A stretch of 64,000 nucleotides of DNA from Kofleriaceae bacterium. GTDB taxonomy: Bacteria; Myxococcota_A; Polyangia; Haliangiales; Haliangiaceae. Below are positions 45,359-54,443 of the stretch, piece after piece. The DNA is taken from the NCBI GenBank assembly GCA_018057825.1, contig JAGPCY010000025.1, positions 62,001 to 126,000 of the forward strand, given 5' to 3'. The first letter of the stretch is position 1, and every line of letters starts with the position of its first letter. The notes beneath the pieces were generated by a model. The model was not told the DNA's origin, searched no databases, and worked only from the letters and a program-made list of their open reading frames with translations. Both the position numbers and the translations under genes were made by a program.

Positions 45359-47790
45359 AGGTCGTGCCCTTCCTCGTAGGCGATGGAGACGCCGTCGCTA
45401 CCGTCGGCCGGCTCGGCCCACGCCAAGACCTCGCGCGGTCGGGTGACGATGCGGGCGCGCAGGCCGGGCGGCTCGTCGGCGCGGTACAGCTCGCGCACCA
45501 CGATCGAGTGCAGCCCGGGCACGCCGTCGGTGGCCTCGTAGAGGGCCGAGATCGCCAGGTCGTCGCCGAGGTCGACGCGCGCGGCCGACAACAGGCCGAC
45601 GGTGGCGTCGACGCCGAGGCGGGCGCGGACCTCGCGCACCACGGCGATCGGATCGGCGCCGCGCTGGTAGCGCACGGTGAGCGCGGCGCGCACCGGCACC
45701 AGGAGGCGGTTCTCGACCAGGACCTCGAGCCCGGGCGGCACGCGCAGGCGCAGGTGCAGGGCCAGGGCGTCGAGCTCTCGCTGCGGCAGCTCGGCGCGAT
45801 CCGGCCCGGACACCACGACCGCGAGCTGGTGCGGCCGCCGCGGATCGCGGGTGGCGCGCGCGCGGGCGACGCCGTCGTAGCCGCGGGCCAGCGCGACCAC
45901 GTCGGGCAGCGAGATCGCGCGATCGATCGCGCCGACCGCGGTCGGGCCCAGGTCGCGGGCGCCGCTGCGCGCCTCGGCGTCGGCGCCGCCCTCGAGCGGC
46001 AGCGGGTTGAAGGCGCTCTCGACCGACGGGTGCTGGTTGACGATCACGGTGACCCGGCCGGGGCCGCGGTCGCCGGGAAGGCCGAGGCCGGTGCGGTAGC
46101 TGGCGACGAGGCGCGCGCCGGCGGGCAGGCGGGCGCCGCCGTCGCCGTCGCCGAAGCGCAGGCGATGACCGCCGCCGGGCGCCGGCTCGACGGCGAACAC
46201 CGCCTCGTCGGGGCCCGCCGACAGCAGGTCGTCGACCCGCTTCCACGGCCGGCCGGCGACGGTGAGCGCGAGCTCCGGGGCGCGGCCGCGGGCCGCGGTC
46301 GGCGAGCGCAGCCAGGTCAGCGGCGCGGTGCCGAGCCGAGCGGTGCGGCCGTCGGGCGCGGCGGTCAGGTGCTCGACGACCGCCTTGCCGTGGCTGATCG
46401 GGGCGATGTTGCCGAGGAAGAACGTGCGATCGAGATCGTACGAGCGCGCCAGCGGCGGCTGGAGCTGGACCCGCATCATCGGCGCGGTCTCGCCGCGCGG
46501 GATCTCGCGAGTGATCCGCACGACGCGGTGGACGGCGTGGTAGCGGCGCTCGGTGACGGGCCTGCCGTCGGCGCCGGTCCGGCTGACCTCCTCGCCGACC
46601 ACCAGATGATCGCCGAGCTGCAGCGGAGGATCGACCTCGACGTCGCCGTCGCGCACCGGCGGCAGGTACACCGCGTCGAGCCCGGCGGTGGCGGTGCCGC
46701 GGGCCGGGGCGCTGGCTGGCCCGCCGAAGGTCTGGTCGAGCCGCGACAGCACCTGCGGGCCGCGCAGCAGCACGAGCTGATCGCGGGCCTCCTGGATCAT
46801 GCCGCCGACGAAGGCGTCGAGGAACGCGGTCATCTGATCGAGCCGCTTGGCGTAGGCCGCGTCGGTCTCGCCGGGGCCGCGGGCCAGCACGCCCTCGAGG
46901 GCGGTGACCGCGTCGGCCTGGCGCTTGGCCAGGAGCCGAAGCTGGCGCGCGATGATCTCCTGCGACTCGGACAGCGTACCGAGCGCGGCCGCCGCGGCCG
47001 CCGTCTCCTGGGCCGCCAGGTCCTGGGCCGCGCACAGCTCGGCGCACAGCGCGTCGAGCTGGTCCTGGCACGCGCCGTCGGCGCCCAGATCGTAGTCGTC
47101 GATCGTCTTGGCCAGGTTGCGCGCCTTGATCTTGGCGCGGGCGGCGCGGCGGGCGGCGATCGGGCCGTGGCGCGCGGCGTCGAGGCGGTCTTGCAGGGCG
47201 CCGAGCGCGCTGCCCTGGCCGAGCGGCGGCGGCACCGGCACCGTCGGCTCACCGTCTTCCTCGGACGGCGTGCCCGCCATCGGCGGCGGCGCCTCGGGGC
47301 GATCGGCCGGCGGCACGAAGCCGCGCAGCTCGTTGAGCAGCGGGTCGACCCGCACCGGCGCGAGCGTCTCGTAGGTCGCCTCGGGCTCCTCCCCGCGCGG
47401 CGCCGACAGGAGCTGGAACCCGCGCGCGACGACGCCGGGCGCACCGGCGCGGGCCCGCAGGTGGATGACCCCGGTGGCGCCGACGCCGGGCCGCGGCCAG
47501 TAGCCGACGTGGCCGAGCAGCTTGTCGATCGAGCCGTCGAGCCGCGCGGTGGCGAGGAAGGTCTCCTCGGCCCACGCCTGCTGGTAGGTCCAGAGCACGT
47601 GCAGGGCCAGGGCGAAGCTGTCGAGCAGGCCGCGGCCCAGGTCGAGCTCGCCGTCGCCCGAGCGGCGGGTCGGGTCCCACGACGACTGGCCGGCGCGCGC
47701 GAAGGTGGCGCGGGCGTCGCTGGCGAGGGCGTCGAGCAGCGCCCGGTGGGGGCGGCGTCGATGGCGGTTGGGCACGCGGCTCGCGCTCAC
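45355..47790 (-). CDS. Baseplate wedge protein, gpJ/gp47-like (second copy)
   Basis: 811 aa from the GTG at 47790, which overlaps the upstream stop as GTGA like its neighbours; an ATG at 47805 would add five residues. The N-terminus ('GRGLLDSFALALHVLWTYQQ', 'EETFLATARLDGSI') and C-terminal half ('GDGDGGARLPAGARLVASYR', 'PTAVGAIDRAISLPDVVALA', 'PDRAELPQRELDAL') are those of putative phage baseplate assembly proteins of the gpJ/Afp11-12 group. About 190-350 is a coiled-coil insertion with several cysteines. It forms the wedge around the hub together with the other gpJ-like protein. Confidence 0.85.
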   Translation of the reverse strand: MSASRVPNRHRRRPHRALLDALASDARATFARAGQSSWDPTRRSGDGELDLGRGLLDSFALALHVLWTYQQAWAEETFLATARLDGSIDKLLGHVGYWPRPGVGATGVIHLRARAGAPGVVARGFQLLSAPRGEEPEATYETLAPVRVDPLLNELRGFVPPADRPEAPPPMAGTPSEEDGEPTVPVPPPLGQGSALGALQDRLDAARHGPIAARRAARAKIKARNLAKTIDDYDLGADGACQDQLDALCAELCAAQDLAAQETAAAAAALGTLSESQEIIARQLRLLAKRQADAVTALEGVLARGPGETDAAYAKRLDQMTAFLDAFVGGMIQEARDQLVLLRGPQVLSRLDQTFGGPASAPARGTATAGLDAVYLPPVRDGDVEVDPPLQLGDHLVVGEEVSRTGADGRPVTERRYHAVHRVVRITREIPRGETAPMMRVQLQPPLARSYDLDRTFFLGNIAPISHGKAVVEHLTAAPDGRTARLGTAPLTWLRSPTAARGRAPELALTVAGRPWKRVDDLLSAGPDEAVFAVEPAPGGGHRLRFGDGDGGARLPAGARLVASYRTGLGLPGDRGPGRVTVIVNQHPSVESAFNPLPLEGGADAEARSGARDLGPTAVGAIDRAISLPDVVALARGYDGVARARATRDPRRPHQLAVVVSGPDRAELPQRELDALALHLRLRVPPGLEVLVENRLLVPVRAALTVRYQRGADPIAVVREVRARLGVDATVGLLSAARVDLGDDLAISALYEATDGVPGLHSIVVRELYRADEPPGLRARIVTRPREVLAWAEPADGSDGVSIAYEEGHDL

Positions 47791-50700
47791 GTCAGGCCTC
47801 CGCACACGGTGACCGACAGGACCCCGTCCGCCGTGGGGCGGCCAGGGCCCCGGACGATCGCGACCTCGTCGGCGGCGATCGCGATCACGCCCTGGGTGAC
47901 GCGCTCGGGTGCGTGCAGCGCCAGGCGGCGGAACCGGCGCACGTGGGCCGAGGCCACGCCGCGCGCCCCGGCCACCGCCCGGTACAGCTCGGCCAGGTGG
48001 ACGTCGCCGCCGAGCCCGCTGACGTCAGGGTCGAACAGGCCACCCTGGCCCGCTACCGCGGCCAGCACCGCGTCGCGCACCGCGCCGGCCTCGGCGGTCG
48101 GCTCGGCGTCGACGACGACGTCGAGGTCGAGCCCGACCCAGCGCGGCGGCACGGTCTCGACGTCGTAGCCGATGAGCCGCGCGTCCTCGAGCGCCTTGCG
48201 CACCAGCGCCCAGCGCCGCAGGCGCTCGGCGTCGTCGAGCGTGTCCTCGTCGCGCAAGAGCACGGTGACGCGCACGATCGGTCGCACCACGCCGGGGACC
48301 ACGGTCGCGTGCGCGGCCGCTACCTCGGGCAGCGCGGTCGCGACCCGCACGTAGTCCTCGGGGGCGATCGCCGACAGCGGGCGCAACAACAGGAGCGGCG
48401 CGCGGTACTTGATCCGTGGCAGCGCCTCGGGGTCGCGGCCACCGACCGCGGGCAACGGGTTGGTCACCGTGATCACGCCGCGCAGCAGCTCGGGCTGCTC
48501 CTGGAACAGGTCGGCGTAGAAGCGAGTGCGGCTGGTGTCGAACGGGATGAACAAGAGGCGGGTGAGCACCTCGGCGCCGACGTTACCGACCGCGCCCAAG
48601 CCGATCAGCGGATCGTGGACGAGGGCCGTGGTCCGCTGGGGCAACGCCAGGCCGCGCAGCACGCCCTGACGCAGGGTGGTGGCGAAGCGGATCGCGCTGC
48701 GGCCGTCGGCGCTGGAGCGCAGGGCGTAGACCTCGCGGTTGGCGGTCTCGATCGAGAGATCGTCGACCCGGGTCCAGGCCTCGCCCTCGACGGTGACCGC
48801 GAGCTGCGGCGTACCGCGGCGCACCTCGCCGGGGAACGGATAGCCGGGGGCGTGCTGGCTGATCGGGTGAAACGGCAGCACGACCTCGACCTCACGGGTG
48901 CCGTCGAGCGTCAGGGCGAGCGCGGCCTTGATCTGCAGGACGCTGTCACGGCGATCGGTCGACACCTGGTCCTCGTCGACCGCCGCGACTCGCAGGCCGT
49001 GGTGGGCGGGCACCAGGTTGCCGATCACCTCGGTGGTCGCCGGGTCGAGGTCGAAGGGGGCGGGCCGCCGCGGATCCCAGCCGATCTCGACCAGGTCGGT
49101 GCCGCGCGCGCTGGTGACCCGCACGACGTGGCCGGTCCCGTCGGGACGGCGCAACACCAGCCACGCGCCGGCGATCACCTCGGCCAGGGCCAGGTCGATC
49201 GAGGTCGACGGCCCGAGCGGGTTGCGCCGGAGCCGAGCCCCGGTGGCGCCGCGCGCCACCGGCTCGTCGAGCAGCAGGTCGTGCAGCACCGAGGCGTAGG
49301 TCAGGGGGGCCTCGGTCGTGAAGACCAGGCCGTCGGTGAGCGCCGCCGCGACCATGGTCCCGGCCGGGATCTCGAGCGCGCCGTCGTTGGCCAGCTCCTG
49401 GAACACCGCGGTGCGCGCCGGATCGCCGGCGGCGAGCGCGACCAGCTTGGCCAGGTCGACGTCGAAGCGGACCAGCGCGGTCGCCGATAGGCCCGGGTCC
49501 ACCTCGTAGTCGAGCGGGCGCACGTGGTCTTCGACCGAGCGCCGCAGGCGGGCGTCCTCGAGGAAGCCCTCGGACACCGCGCGCTCCTGCTGGTAGGCGA
49601 GGTGGTCCAGGCGCTCGGCGAGGAGCTCGATCACCATCGTGGTGAAGTCGGCGGCGCCGCGATCGGTCCACGCCGACATCGTCGTGCGCGCGCGACCGAA
49701 CATCAGCGCCGAGAACCCGGCGGCGTCGCGGGCGCGGTAGTCGACGACCGGCCCGGGCGGCGACGCCACCTCGGCGGTCGCGCCGCCGGGGCGCAGCGGA
49801 TCGTAGAGGTCGCATCGCGCCCCGGCCTCGGGCGGAAAGGCGCCGTCGAACGGCGCGCGGTCGAGCGGATCGAGGGCGTCGGGCGGCGGCGCCACCGCCA
49901 GGCGATGTAGCGGCGAGCCGTCGACCAGGTGGAGATCGACCGGCGCGATCGCGCTGACCGCCAGCCACGGGTCGGGCACCGGGCCACCCGGGTCGCGAAA
50001 CGGCGTGGCGCCGAGCGCGGCGAAGCGCAGGCTCTCGAGGTCGGCGTGTAGCACCTGCGCCGCGAGCCAGTCGGCGTCGGGCTCGAGGACCAGCGGATCG
50101 GCGACGCCGCCGGCGATCTGCGAGAAGATCGAGTCGTAGGCGTGGACCTCGCCCGGCCCGGCCAGGATCCGGCCGCGGAGCTGGTGCCAGGTCGTGTTGG
50201 CGATCACCAGCCGGTCGCCCTGCAGGTAGCCGCCCCGCATCGCGTGATCGACGGCGAGCCGGCGGACCGAGGTCGTGCGCAGCCCGCCGCTGATCGCCAC
50301 CGCGGCCCCGTGGACCGCGCCCACCGTCGCGTCGGCGACCGCCAGCGGCGCGGCGGCGAAGCTATCGAAGAACTGCACCACCTGCTCGAACACCGCGCTG
50401 ACATGCAGGCCGAGGGTCTCGACCGCCGTCGGGGCCGGCGGCAGCACGACGTCGGGCGCGACCGCGGTCGCCAAGGTCGTCACTGCGCTGTCGATCCAGG
50501 TCAGCCACGCCGGGTCGGGCGCGGTCGGCGCCGGCGCCGGCTCGGGACCGGCCGGCTCCGGGCCGCCGTAGACTCCGCGCACTGACACGTCGCGCACCGT
50601 CACCGGGCGGGGGCTGCGGGCCGCCAGCACCCGCAGTCCGGCCGCGGGCGTGGTCGGGCTGCTCACGCCGACCACCTGGCCGAAGGCGACCTCGACCGTG

Positions 50701-51602
50701 GGGGCGTCTTCGGGCCCGGCGCCGCGCCCGCCCAGGGCGAGCAAGCCGAGCGCGTCGCGCCCGCTGACCTGCTTGACCACGAAGCCGCGGACCACGACGT
50801 CGCCGCCGCTCGTCACCACCGCGCCCCGACCGACCCCGCCGGCGGCCGCCACCCCGATCACGTCGAGATCGACGACCCGCAGCTCGTCACCGCCGCACGC
50901 CACCACAGCGCCGGTGGCGTCGGGCCCGGCGACGTCGTCGACGTCGAGGCCGGCGATCGACAGCGCGCCCAGCGCCGCCAGGTCGGCGCCGGTGGCCGCG
51001 GCGGTGCCGTGGGCGCGGCCGACCGCGAGCCCGCTGAGATCGGCGGCGCCGGTCGCCCGCACCTTGAGGCCGGTGACCGCGGTGCCGGTGACCTCGGCGA
51101 TCCGCACCCGCGCCGCGCGCACGAGCTGTCCGACGAGGTCGACGCCGATGGTCGTGGCGCCGTGGACCGCGCCGACCTCGACGTCGTCGAGGTCGATCGC
51201 GCCGGTCGCGCCGGCGTCGATCGCGAGCCCGGTGGTCGCGCCGGACCCGGCCACGTCGGGCAGCTCGAGGTCGCGCACGATCACCGAGGCCGCCGCGATC
51301 GCGACCGCGGCGTCGCCGACCGCGGGCGTCAGGAGCCGCAGCTCGCTGACCACGACCTCCGACCCGATCACCGCCAGGCCGCCGGTCGTGAACGCGAGCT
51401 CGACCGCGTCGTGGCCGCGCAGGTGCAGGCGCTTGCCGGCGGCGCCGAGGGTCAGCGCGCTGGCGATCACGTGCGGCGCGCCCGGCGCGCTGGCCGGCAG
51501 CACCCACTCGTGGTCGGCGCCGGGCGGCGCGGCCACCAGCTCGGCCTGAGCCGCGAGCAGCGCCGCCTCGAGCGGCGTGGTCAGCGCGATGACCGTGGTC
51601 AC
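47787..51602 (-). CDS. Baseplate wedge protein, gpJ-like, with N-terminal beta-solenoid
   Basis: 1271 aa. Residues 1-330 form an Ala/Gly/Val/Asp-rich solenoid-like region with regular 'V...L.V..V.G..ATGL' periodicity. The remaining two-thirds match the large gpJ-type baseplate assembly protein of eCIS ('DFTTMVIELLAERLDHLAYQ', 'DARLRRSVEDHVRPLDYEVD', 'HRPGLSATALVRF'-like block, 'PPRWVGLDLDVVVDA', 'LAELYRAVAGARGVASAHVR'). Two paralogous gpJ proteins per operon is normal for eCIS (Afp11/Afp12). The start overlaps the gp25 stop (ATGA). Confidence 0.85.
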   Translation of the reverse strand: MTTVIALTTPLEAALLAAQAELVAAPPGADHEWVLPASAPGAPHVIASALTLGAAGKRLHLRGHDAVELAFTTGGLAVIGSEVVVSELRLLTPAVGDAAVAIAAASVIVRDLELPDVAGSGATTGLAIDAGATGAIDLDDVEVGAVHGATTIGVDLVGQLVRAARVRIAEVTGTAVTGLKVRATGAADLSGLAVGRAHGTAAATGADLAALGALSIAGLDVDDVAGPDATGAVVACGGDELRVVDLDVIGVAAAGGVGRGAVVTSGGDVVVRGFVVKQVSGRDALGLLALGGRGAGPEDAPTVEVAFGQVVGVSSPTTPAAGLRVLAARSPRPVTVRDVSVRGVYGGPEPAGPEPAPAPTAPDPAWLTWIDSAVTTLATAVAPDVVLPPAPTAVETLGLHVSAVFEQVVQFFDSFAAAPLAVADATVGAVHGAAVAISGGLRTTSVRRLAVDHAMRGGYLQGDRLVIANTTWHQLRGRILAGPGEVHAYDSIFSQIAGGVADPLVLEPDADWLAAQVLHADLESLRFAALGATPFRDPGGPVPDPWLAVSAIAPVDLHLVDGSPLHRLAVAPPPDALDPLDRAPFDGAFPPEAGARCDLYDPLRPGGATAEVASPPGPVVDYRARDAAGFSALMFGRARTTMSAWTDRGAADFTTMVIELLAERLDHLAYQQERAVSEGFLEDARLRRSVEDHVRPLDYEVDPGLSATALVRFDVDLAKLVALAAGDPARTAVFQELANDGALEIPAGTMVAAALTDGLVFTTEAPLTYASVLHDLLLDEPVARGATGARLRRNPLGPSTSIDLALAEVIAGAWLVLRRPDGTGHVVRVTSARGTDLVEIGWDPRRPAPFDLDPATTEVIGNLVPAHHGLRVAAVDEDQVSTDRRDSVLQIKAALALTLDGTREVEVVLPFHPISQHAPGYPFPGEVRRGTPQLAVTVEGEAWTRVDDLSIETANREVYALRSSADGRSAIRFATTLRQGVLRGLALPQRTTALVHDPLIGLGAVGNVGAEVLTRLLFIPFDTSRTRFYADLFQEQPELLRGVITVTNPLPAVGGRDPEALPRIKYRAPLLLLRPLSAIAPEDYVRVATALPEVAAAHATVVPGVVRPIVRVTVLLRDEDTLDDAERLRRWALVRKALEDARLIGYDVETVPPRWVGLDLDVVVDAEPTAEAGAVRDAVLAAVAGQGGLFDPDVSGLGGDVHLAELYRAVAGARGVASAHVRRFRRLALHAPERVTQGVIAIAADEVAIVRGPGRPTADGVLSVTVCGGLT

Positions 51603-51979
51603 GGCGCCGCCTCCAGCGCCCGACGGAAGCTGTCGGCCCGCTCCTCGCCCGTGGTCTTGACCGTGTACAGCAGGTCGACGACCAGGGTCGCCTGCTCGGC
51701 GTCGGCGGTGACGCGCACGGCGTCGACCGTGATCACGTCGCCCATGAACTCGCGCAGGTTGACGTTGATGACGTACTCGGTCGCCGCCGCGACCTCGGGG
51801 CTGCAGCCGCCGAAGACCAGGCGCTGCACGCCGCAGCCAAAGGTCGGGCGGTTGACGCGCTCGCCGGGGATCGTGAACAGGATCTGCTCGACCTGCTCGC
51901 GGATGGTGCGCAGGTGCGGTGACACCTGCGGCGCTCCCAGCTCCGAGATCGCGAATGGGAAGGTCAGGCTGCGCGACAT
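51599..51979 (-). CDS. GPW/gp25-family baseplate protein
   Basis: 126 aa from the ATG at 51979. Typical gp25/gpW lysozyme-like baseplate signature: 'PFAISELGAPQVSPHLRTIREQ', split here as PFAISELG and HLRTIREQVEQILFTIPGER, then 'VNRPTFGCGVQRLVF' and 'EYVINVNLREF'. It initiates sheath polymerisation at the baseplate (Afp9 equivalent). One-base overlap with the gpD-like stop and ATGA overlap with the gpJ-like gene. Confidence 0.9.
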   Translation of the reverse strand: MSRSLTFPFAISELGAPQVSPHLRTIREQVEQILFTIPGERVNRPTFGCGVQRLVFGGCSPEVAAATEYVINVNLREFMGDVITVDAVRVTADAEQATLVVDLLYTVKTTGEERADSFRRALEAAP

Positions 51980-53169
51980 CAGGCGACTCCGTTCAGGCCG
52001 TCGCGGCACAGGTCGAGTTCGACCTCGTACTGGTTCTCCTCGTCGTCCCAGGCCCAGGTGTGGCGCGCGGTCTTGACGTACCAGGTGCCGTCGAGCAGCT
52101 TGCCTGCGCCCTTGAGCTCGATCGGTCGGCGGGCGCGCAGGATCTCGGGGTAGCTGACGGCGCGGACCTTGGCCCGGGCCTCGACCAGCCAGTTGGTGCC
52201 CACGAAGTCGGCCCACCCCAGGGTCGCGACCTCGGCCGGATCGTGGGGGACGTCGGCGTGCTGCAGCCCGAGCGCGACGGTGGCGGGGCGCTTCGGCAAG
52301 ACCGCCGCCAGGCGCTCCTTCAAGATGTCGGCGCGCCCCACCTTGCCCAGGCGCTCCCAGCGCGGCTTGGTCTGGTCGTCGATGCGGATGCGCCGGGTCT
52401 GCTCGTCGATGTGCTGGGCCCGGATCGTCGCCGGTCGGTGCGACTCCCAGCGCGCCGTCATCTCGATCACCGTGGGCGCGGCGTGGGGCGTCATCGTCAG
52501 CGGCGGCTGCTTGGCGCCATCGGGCCGGGCGCGGTGGAAGTGGGCGACGCACGCCGAGGCCGCGGCGCCGCCCTCGCTCGGCGCGGTCCCCACCGGCTCG
52601 ATGAAGGCCTCGAAGCCGTTGCGCCGCGCCAGCATGCGCACCAGCTCGGCGTCGGTGCCGCGCTGCATGATCACGCTGCGGTCCTCGGTGCGCGTGGTCG
52701 TGGTCTCGATGTTGGCGTCGTCGACCCGGAACCCGTACTCGCCGAACACGCTCTTGACGATGTCCGAGTCGGCCTGCCCGGGCCAACGTCGGGTGCGCTC
52801 CTCGAGGTGCATCAGGCACGAGGCGTCGAGCCCGTACAGCTCGAGCGTCGAGTCAGGCACGCGCTGGCTGCCGAAGTGGGGTTCGACCGCGGTGATGTAG
52901 CCATCGAACACGACGGTCTTGTTGACCGAGGTCGCGCTGTCGGGCGGCCCCAGCCCGAAGCCGATCGTGACCCGGTGCAAGAGCGCGAAGCGCCCGTCGG
53001 CGAGCAGGTTCCACTCGCCGTCGCCGGGCGCGAGATCGAGGGACATGTGGAACGACGACACGTCATCGGCGCGCTCTTCGACCTCGACGCGCAGGACCCG
53101 GCCCTCGGCGTCGGCCATGGCCTCGCCGTCGAGCCACACCTGCAGGTAGGCGATGCGCTGCGAGTCCAT
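51979..53169 (-). CDS. Baseplate hub protein, phage late control gpD-like
   Basis: 396 aa. It has the D-protein layout: an N-terminal beta domain ('YLQVWLDGEAMADAEGRVLR', 'LHRVTIGFGLG', 'VFDGYITAVEPHFG'), the 'YGLDASCLMHLEERTR' and 'IVKSVFGEYGF' block, and 'RGTDAELVRMLARRNGFEAF', which is highly typical of gpD/VgrG hubs. The end ('LLDGTWYVKTARHTWAW') also fits. The hub trimer joins tube and spike. Here it lacks a fused gp5 OB-fold, which is supplied by the separate spike gene. Confidence 0.9.
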   Translation of the reverse strand: MDSQRIAYLQVWLDGEAMADAEGRVLRVEVEERADDVSSFHMSLDLAPGDGEWNLLADGRFALLHRVTIGFGLGPPDSATSVNKTVVFDGYITAVEPHFGSQRVPDSTLELYGLDASCLMHLEERTRRWPGQADSDIVKSVFGEYGFRVDDANIETTTTRTEDRSVIMQRGTDAELVRMLARRNGFEAFIEPVGTAPSEGGAAASACVAHFHRARPDGAKQPPLTMTPHAAPTVIEMTARWESHRPATIRAQHIDEQTRRIRIDDQTKPRWERLGKVGRADILKERLAAVLPKRPATVALGLQHADVPHDPAEVATLGWADFVGTNWLVEARAKVRAVSYPEILRARRPIELKGAGKLLDGTWYVKTARHTWAWDDEENQYEVELDLCRDGLNGVA

Positions 53170-53441
53170 CAGGTCCTCTTCGGGATCACCAGCTGGGCCC
53201 CCGGATCGAGCACGTCCTCGGGCACCAGCGACGGGTTGGCATCGGCGATGCGCCAGTACTCGAACGGCGTGCCGAAGTAGCGCGCCGCCAGCAGATCGAG
53301 CCGGTCGGCGGACTTGACCTGGTGGACCAGCGCGGCGGCCGGGGTCGGCGCCAACCGCGGCTGGTACAGCTCGACGACCTCGCCGTCGAGATCGACCGGG
53401 TAGGTGGGAGCGCCGTCGTGGCGTGAGGTCGGGTCGGCCAT
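53169..53441 (-). CDS. LysM-domain tail protein
   Basis: 90 aa. Residues about 37-88 are a LysM fold with the usual phage-tail form: 'HQVKSADRLDLLAARYFG', then 'YWRIADANP' and 'DVLDPGAQLVIPKR'. Small LysM proteins of this kind (Afp7 C-terminal part, P2 gpX, T4 gp53) tie wedges to the hub. Here it is a separate gene from the CIS-tube-type protein just upstream, with 1 bp between. Confidence 0.9.
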   Translation of the reverse strand: MADPTSRHDGAPTYPVDLDGEVVELYQPRLAPTPAAALVHQVKSADRLDLLAARYFGTPFEYWRIADANPSLVPEDVLDPGAQLVIPKRT

Positions 53442-53442
53442 C

Positions 53443-54234
53443 TCACCCTCCGATCGGTTTGCTGGTGGTGTTGGCGAACAGCACGTCGACGGTGGCGCTG
53501 CTGTTGTCGCGGGCGCTGCCCGACAGCGCGCTCGACAGCGCCGCGGTGACGTCGCCGCCGGTGTAGACCGCGCTGGCCGAGTGCTTCTGGCGCGCCGCCA
53601 GCAGCTCGGTGAACGCCTTCTCGACCATCTTGTTGGTCGCGCTCTTGGTCGCCTCGAGGATGCGCAGCCGCAGCTCGACCTCGGCGCGGATCGGCACCAG
53701 GTTGGGCGCGAAGCGCTGCTCGACGATGTTGACCGAGGTCACGACCGCCGGGAACTGCCGGTCGCCGAGCACCAGCAGGACCTCGGTGGGGTTGAGCGAG
53801 ATCAGCGGGAACTCGCTGTCGTCCTTCTTGGGCTCGGGCACCTGGTCGGGGCCGAGCGCCAGCCGCTCCAGCACCGCGAGCTCTGGCAGGACGCCGGAGC
53901 TGGCGTCGCCCTTGTCGAAGCCGCCAGCGCGCAACGCCAGCTCGGTGGCGTCGAACAAGAGCTTCATCGAGATGGTCTCGCTCTTCGACTTCAGGCCGCC
54001 GCCGCGGTGGGCGTCCATCTCGGTCTTTTTCTGGGCGTCGGTCAGCTTGCCCTTCTTGTCGAGCCGGTGCTCCCACTGCCCGGTGCGGGTCCGGGTGATC
54101 GTCTCGGGGTTGTACTGGAAGCGCAGGACCTCGACGGTCTGCGCCTGCGCCTTGGGATCGGGCAGCGTGACCAGCGCGCCGCGGGTCAGCTTGGTCGGTA
54201 GCCAGATCTGGTTGGGCTCAAGGTCGCGCGGCAT
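53443..54234 (-). CDS. CIS tube/adaptor protein (Afp7 N-terminal-like)
   Basis: 263 aa from the ATG at 54234, which overlaps the 68-aa gene stop by one base. The pattern 'VEVLRFQYNPETITRTRTGQ' near residue 35, 'SETISMKLLFDATE', 'PTEVLLVLGDRQFPAVVTSV' and 'RIRAEVELRLRILE'-type blocks are those of the contractile injection system tube protein family (PF19266), a Hcp-like fold at the tube-baseplate junction. A C-terminal Ser/Thr-rich tail follows. Confidence 0.8.
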   Translation of the reverse strand: MPRDLEPNQIWLPTKLTRGALVTLPDPKAQAQTVEVLRFQYNPETITRTRTGQWEHRLDKKGKLTDAQKKTEMDAHRGGGLKSKSETISMKLLFDATELALRAGGFDKGDASSGVLPELAVLERLALGPDQVPEPKKDDSEFPLISLNPTEVLLVLGDRQFPAVVTSVNIVEQRFAPNLVPIRAEVELRLRILEATKSATNKMVEKAFTELLAARQKHSASAVYTGGDVTAALSSALSGSARDNSSATVDVLFANTTSKPIGG

Positions 54235-54440
54235 CAGGACCCCGGCTGATCGTCGTCGCCAGCGCCGAGCGAGGCGGCGATGGCGGCGTTGTTCTTGTCG
54301 ATGAGGGTGACGATGACCTGGCCCAGCAGCTTGATCAGCGCCGCCGAGTCGGCCGGCGGATGGCGCAACATCCAGCGCAGCTCGTCCTCGAGCTTGCGCC
54401 GGCTCAACCCGACCTGGTGGTGCTTGTCCTCGGAGGTCAT
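54234..54440 (-). CDS. Small eCIS-operon protein (68 aa)
   Basis: 68 aa, starting MTSEDKHHQVGLSRRKLEDE. Helical with 'WMLRHPPADSAALIKLLGQ' and an acidic end. It lies between the hub-chaperone-like and tube-adaptor genes (gaps of 3 bp and a one-base overlap). eCIS loci often have an unnamed small gene at this place. No family assignment by eye. Confidence 0.6.
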   Translation of the reverse strand: MTSEDKHHQVGLSRRKLEDELRWMLRHPPADSAALIKLLGQVIVTLIDKNNAAIAASLGAGDDDQPGS

Positions 54441-54443
54441 GGG

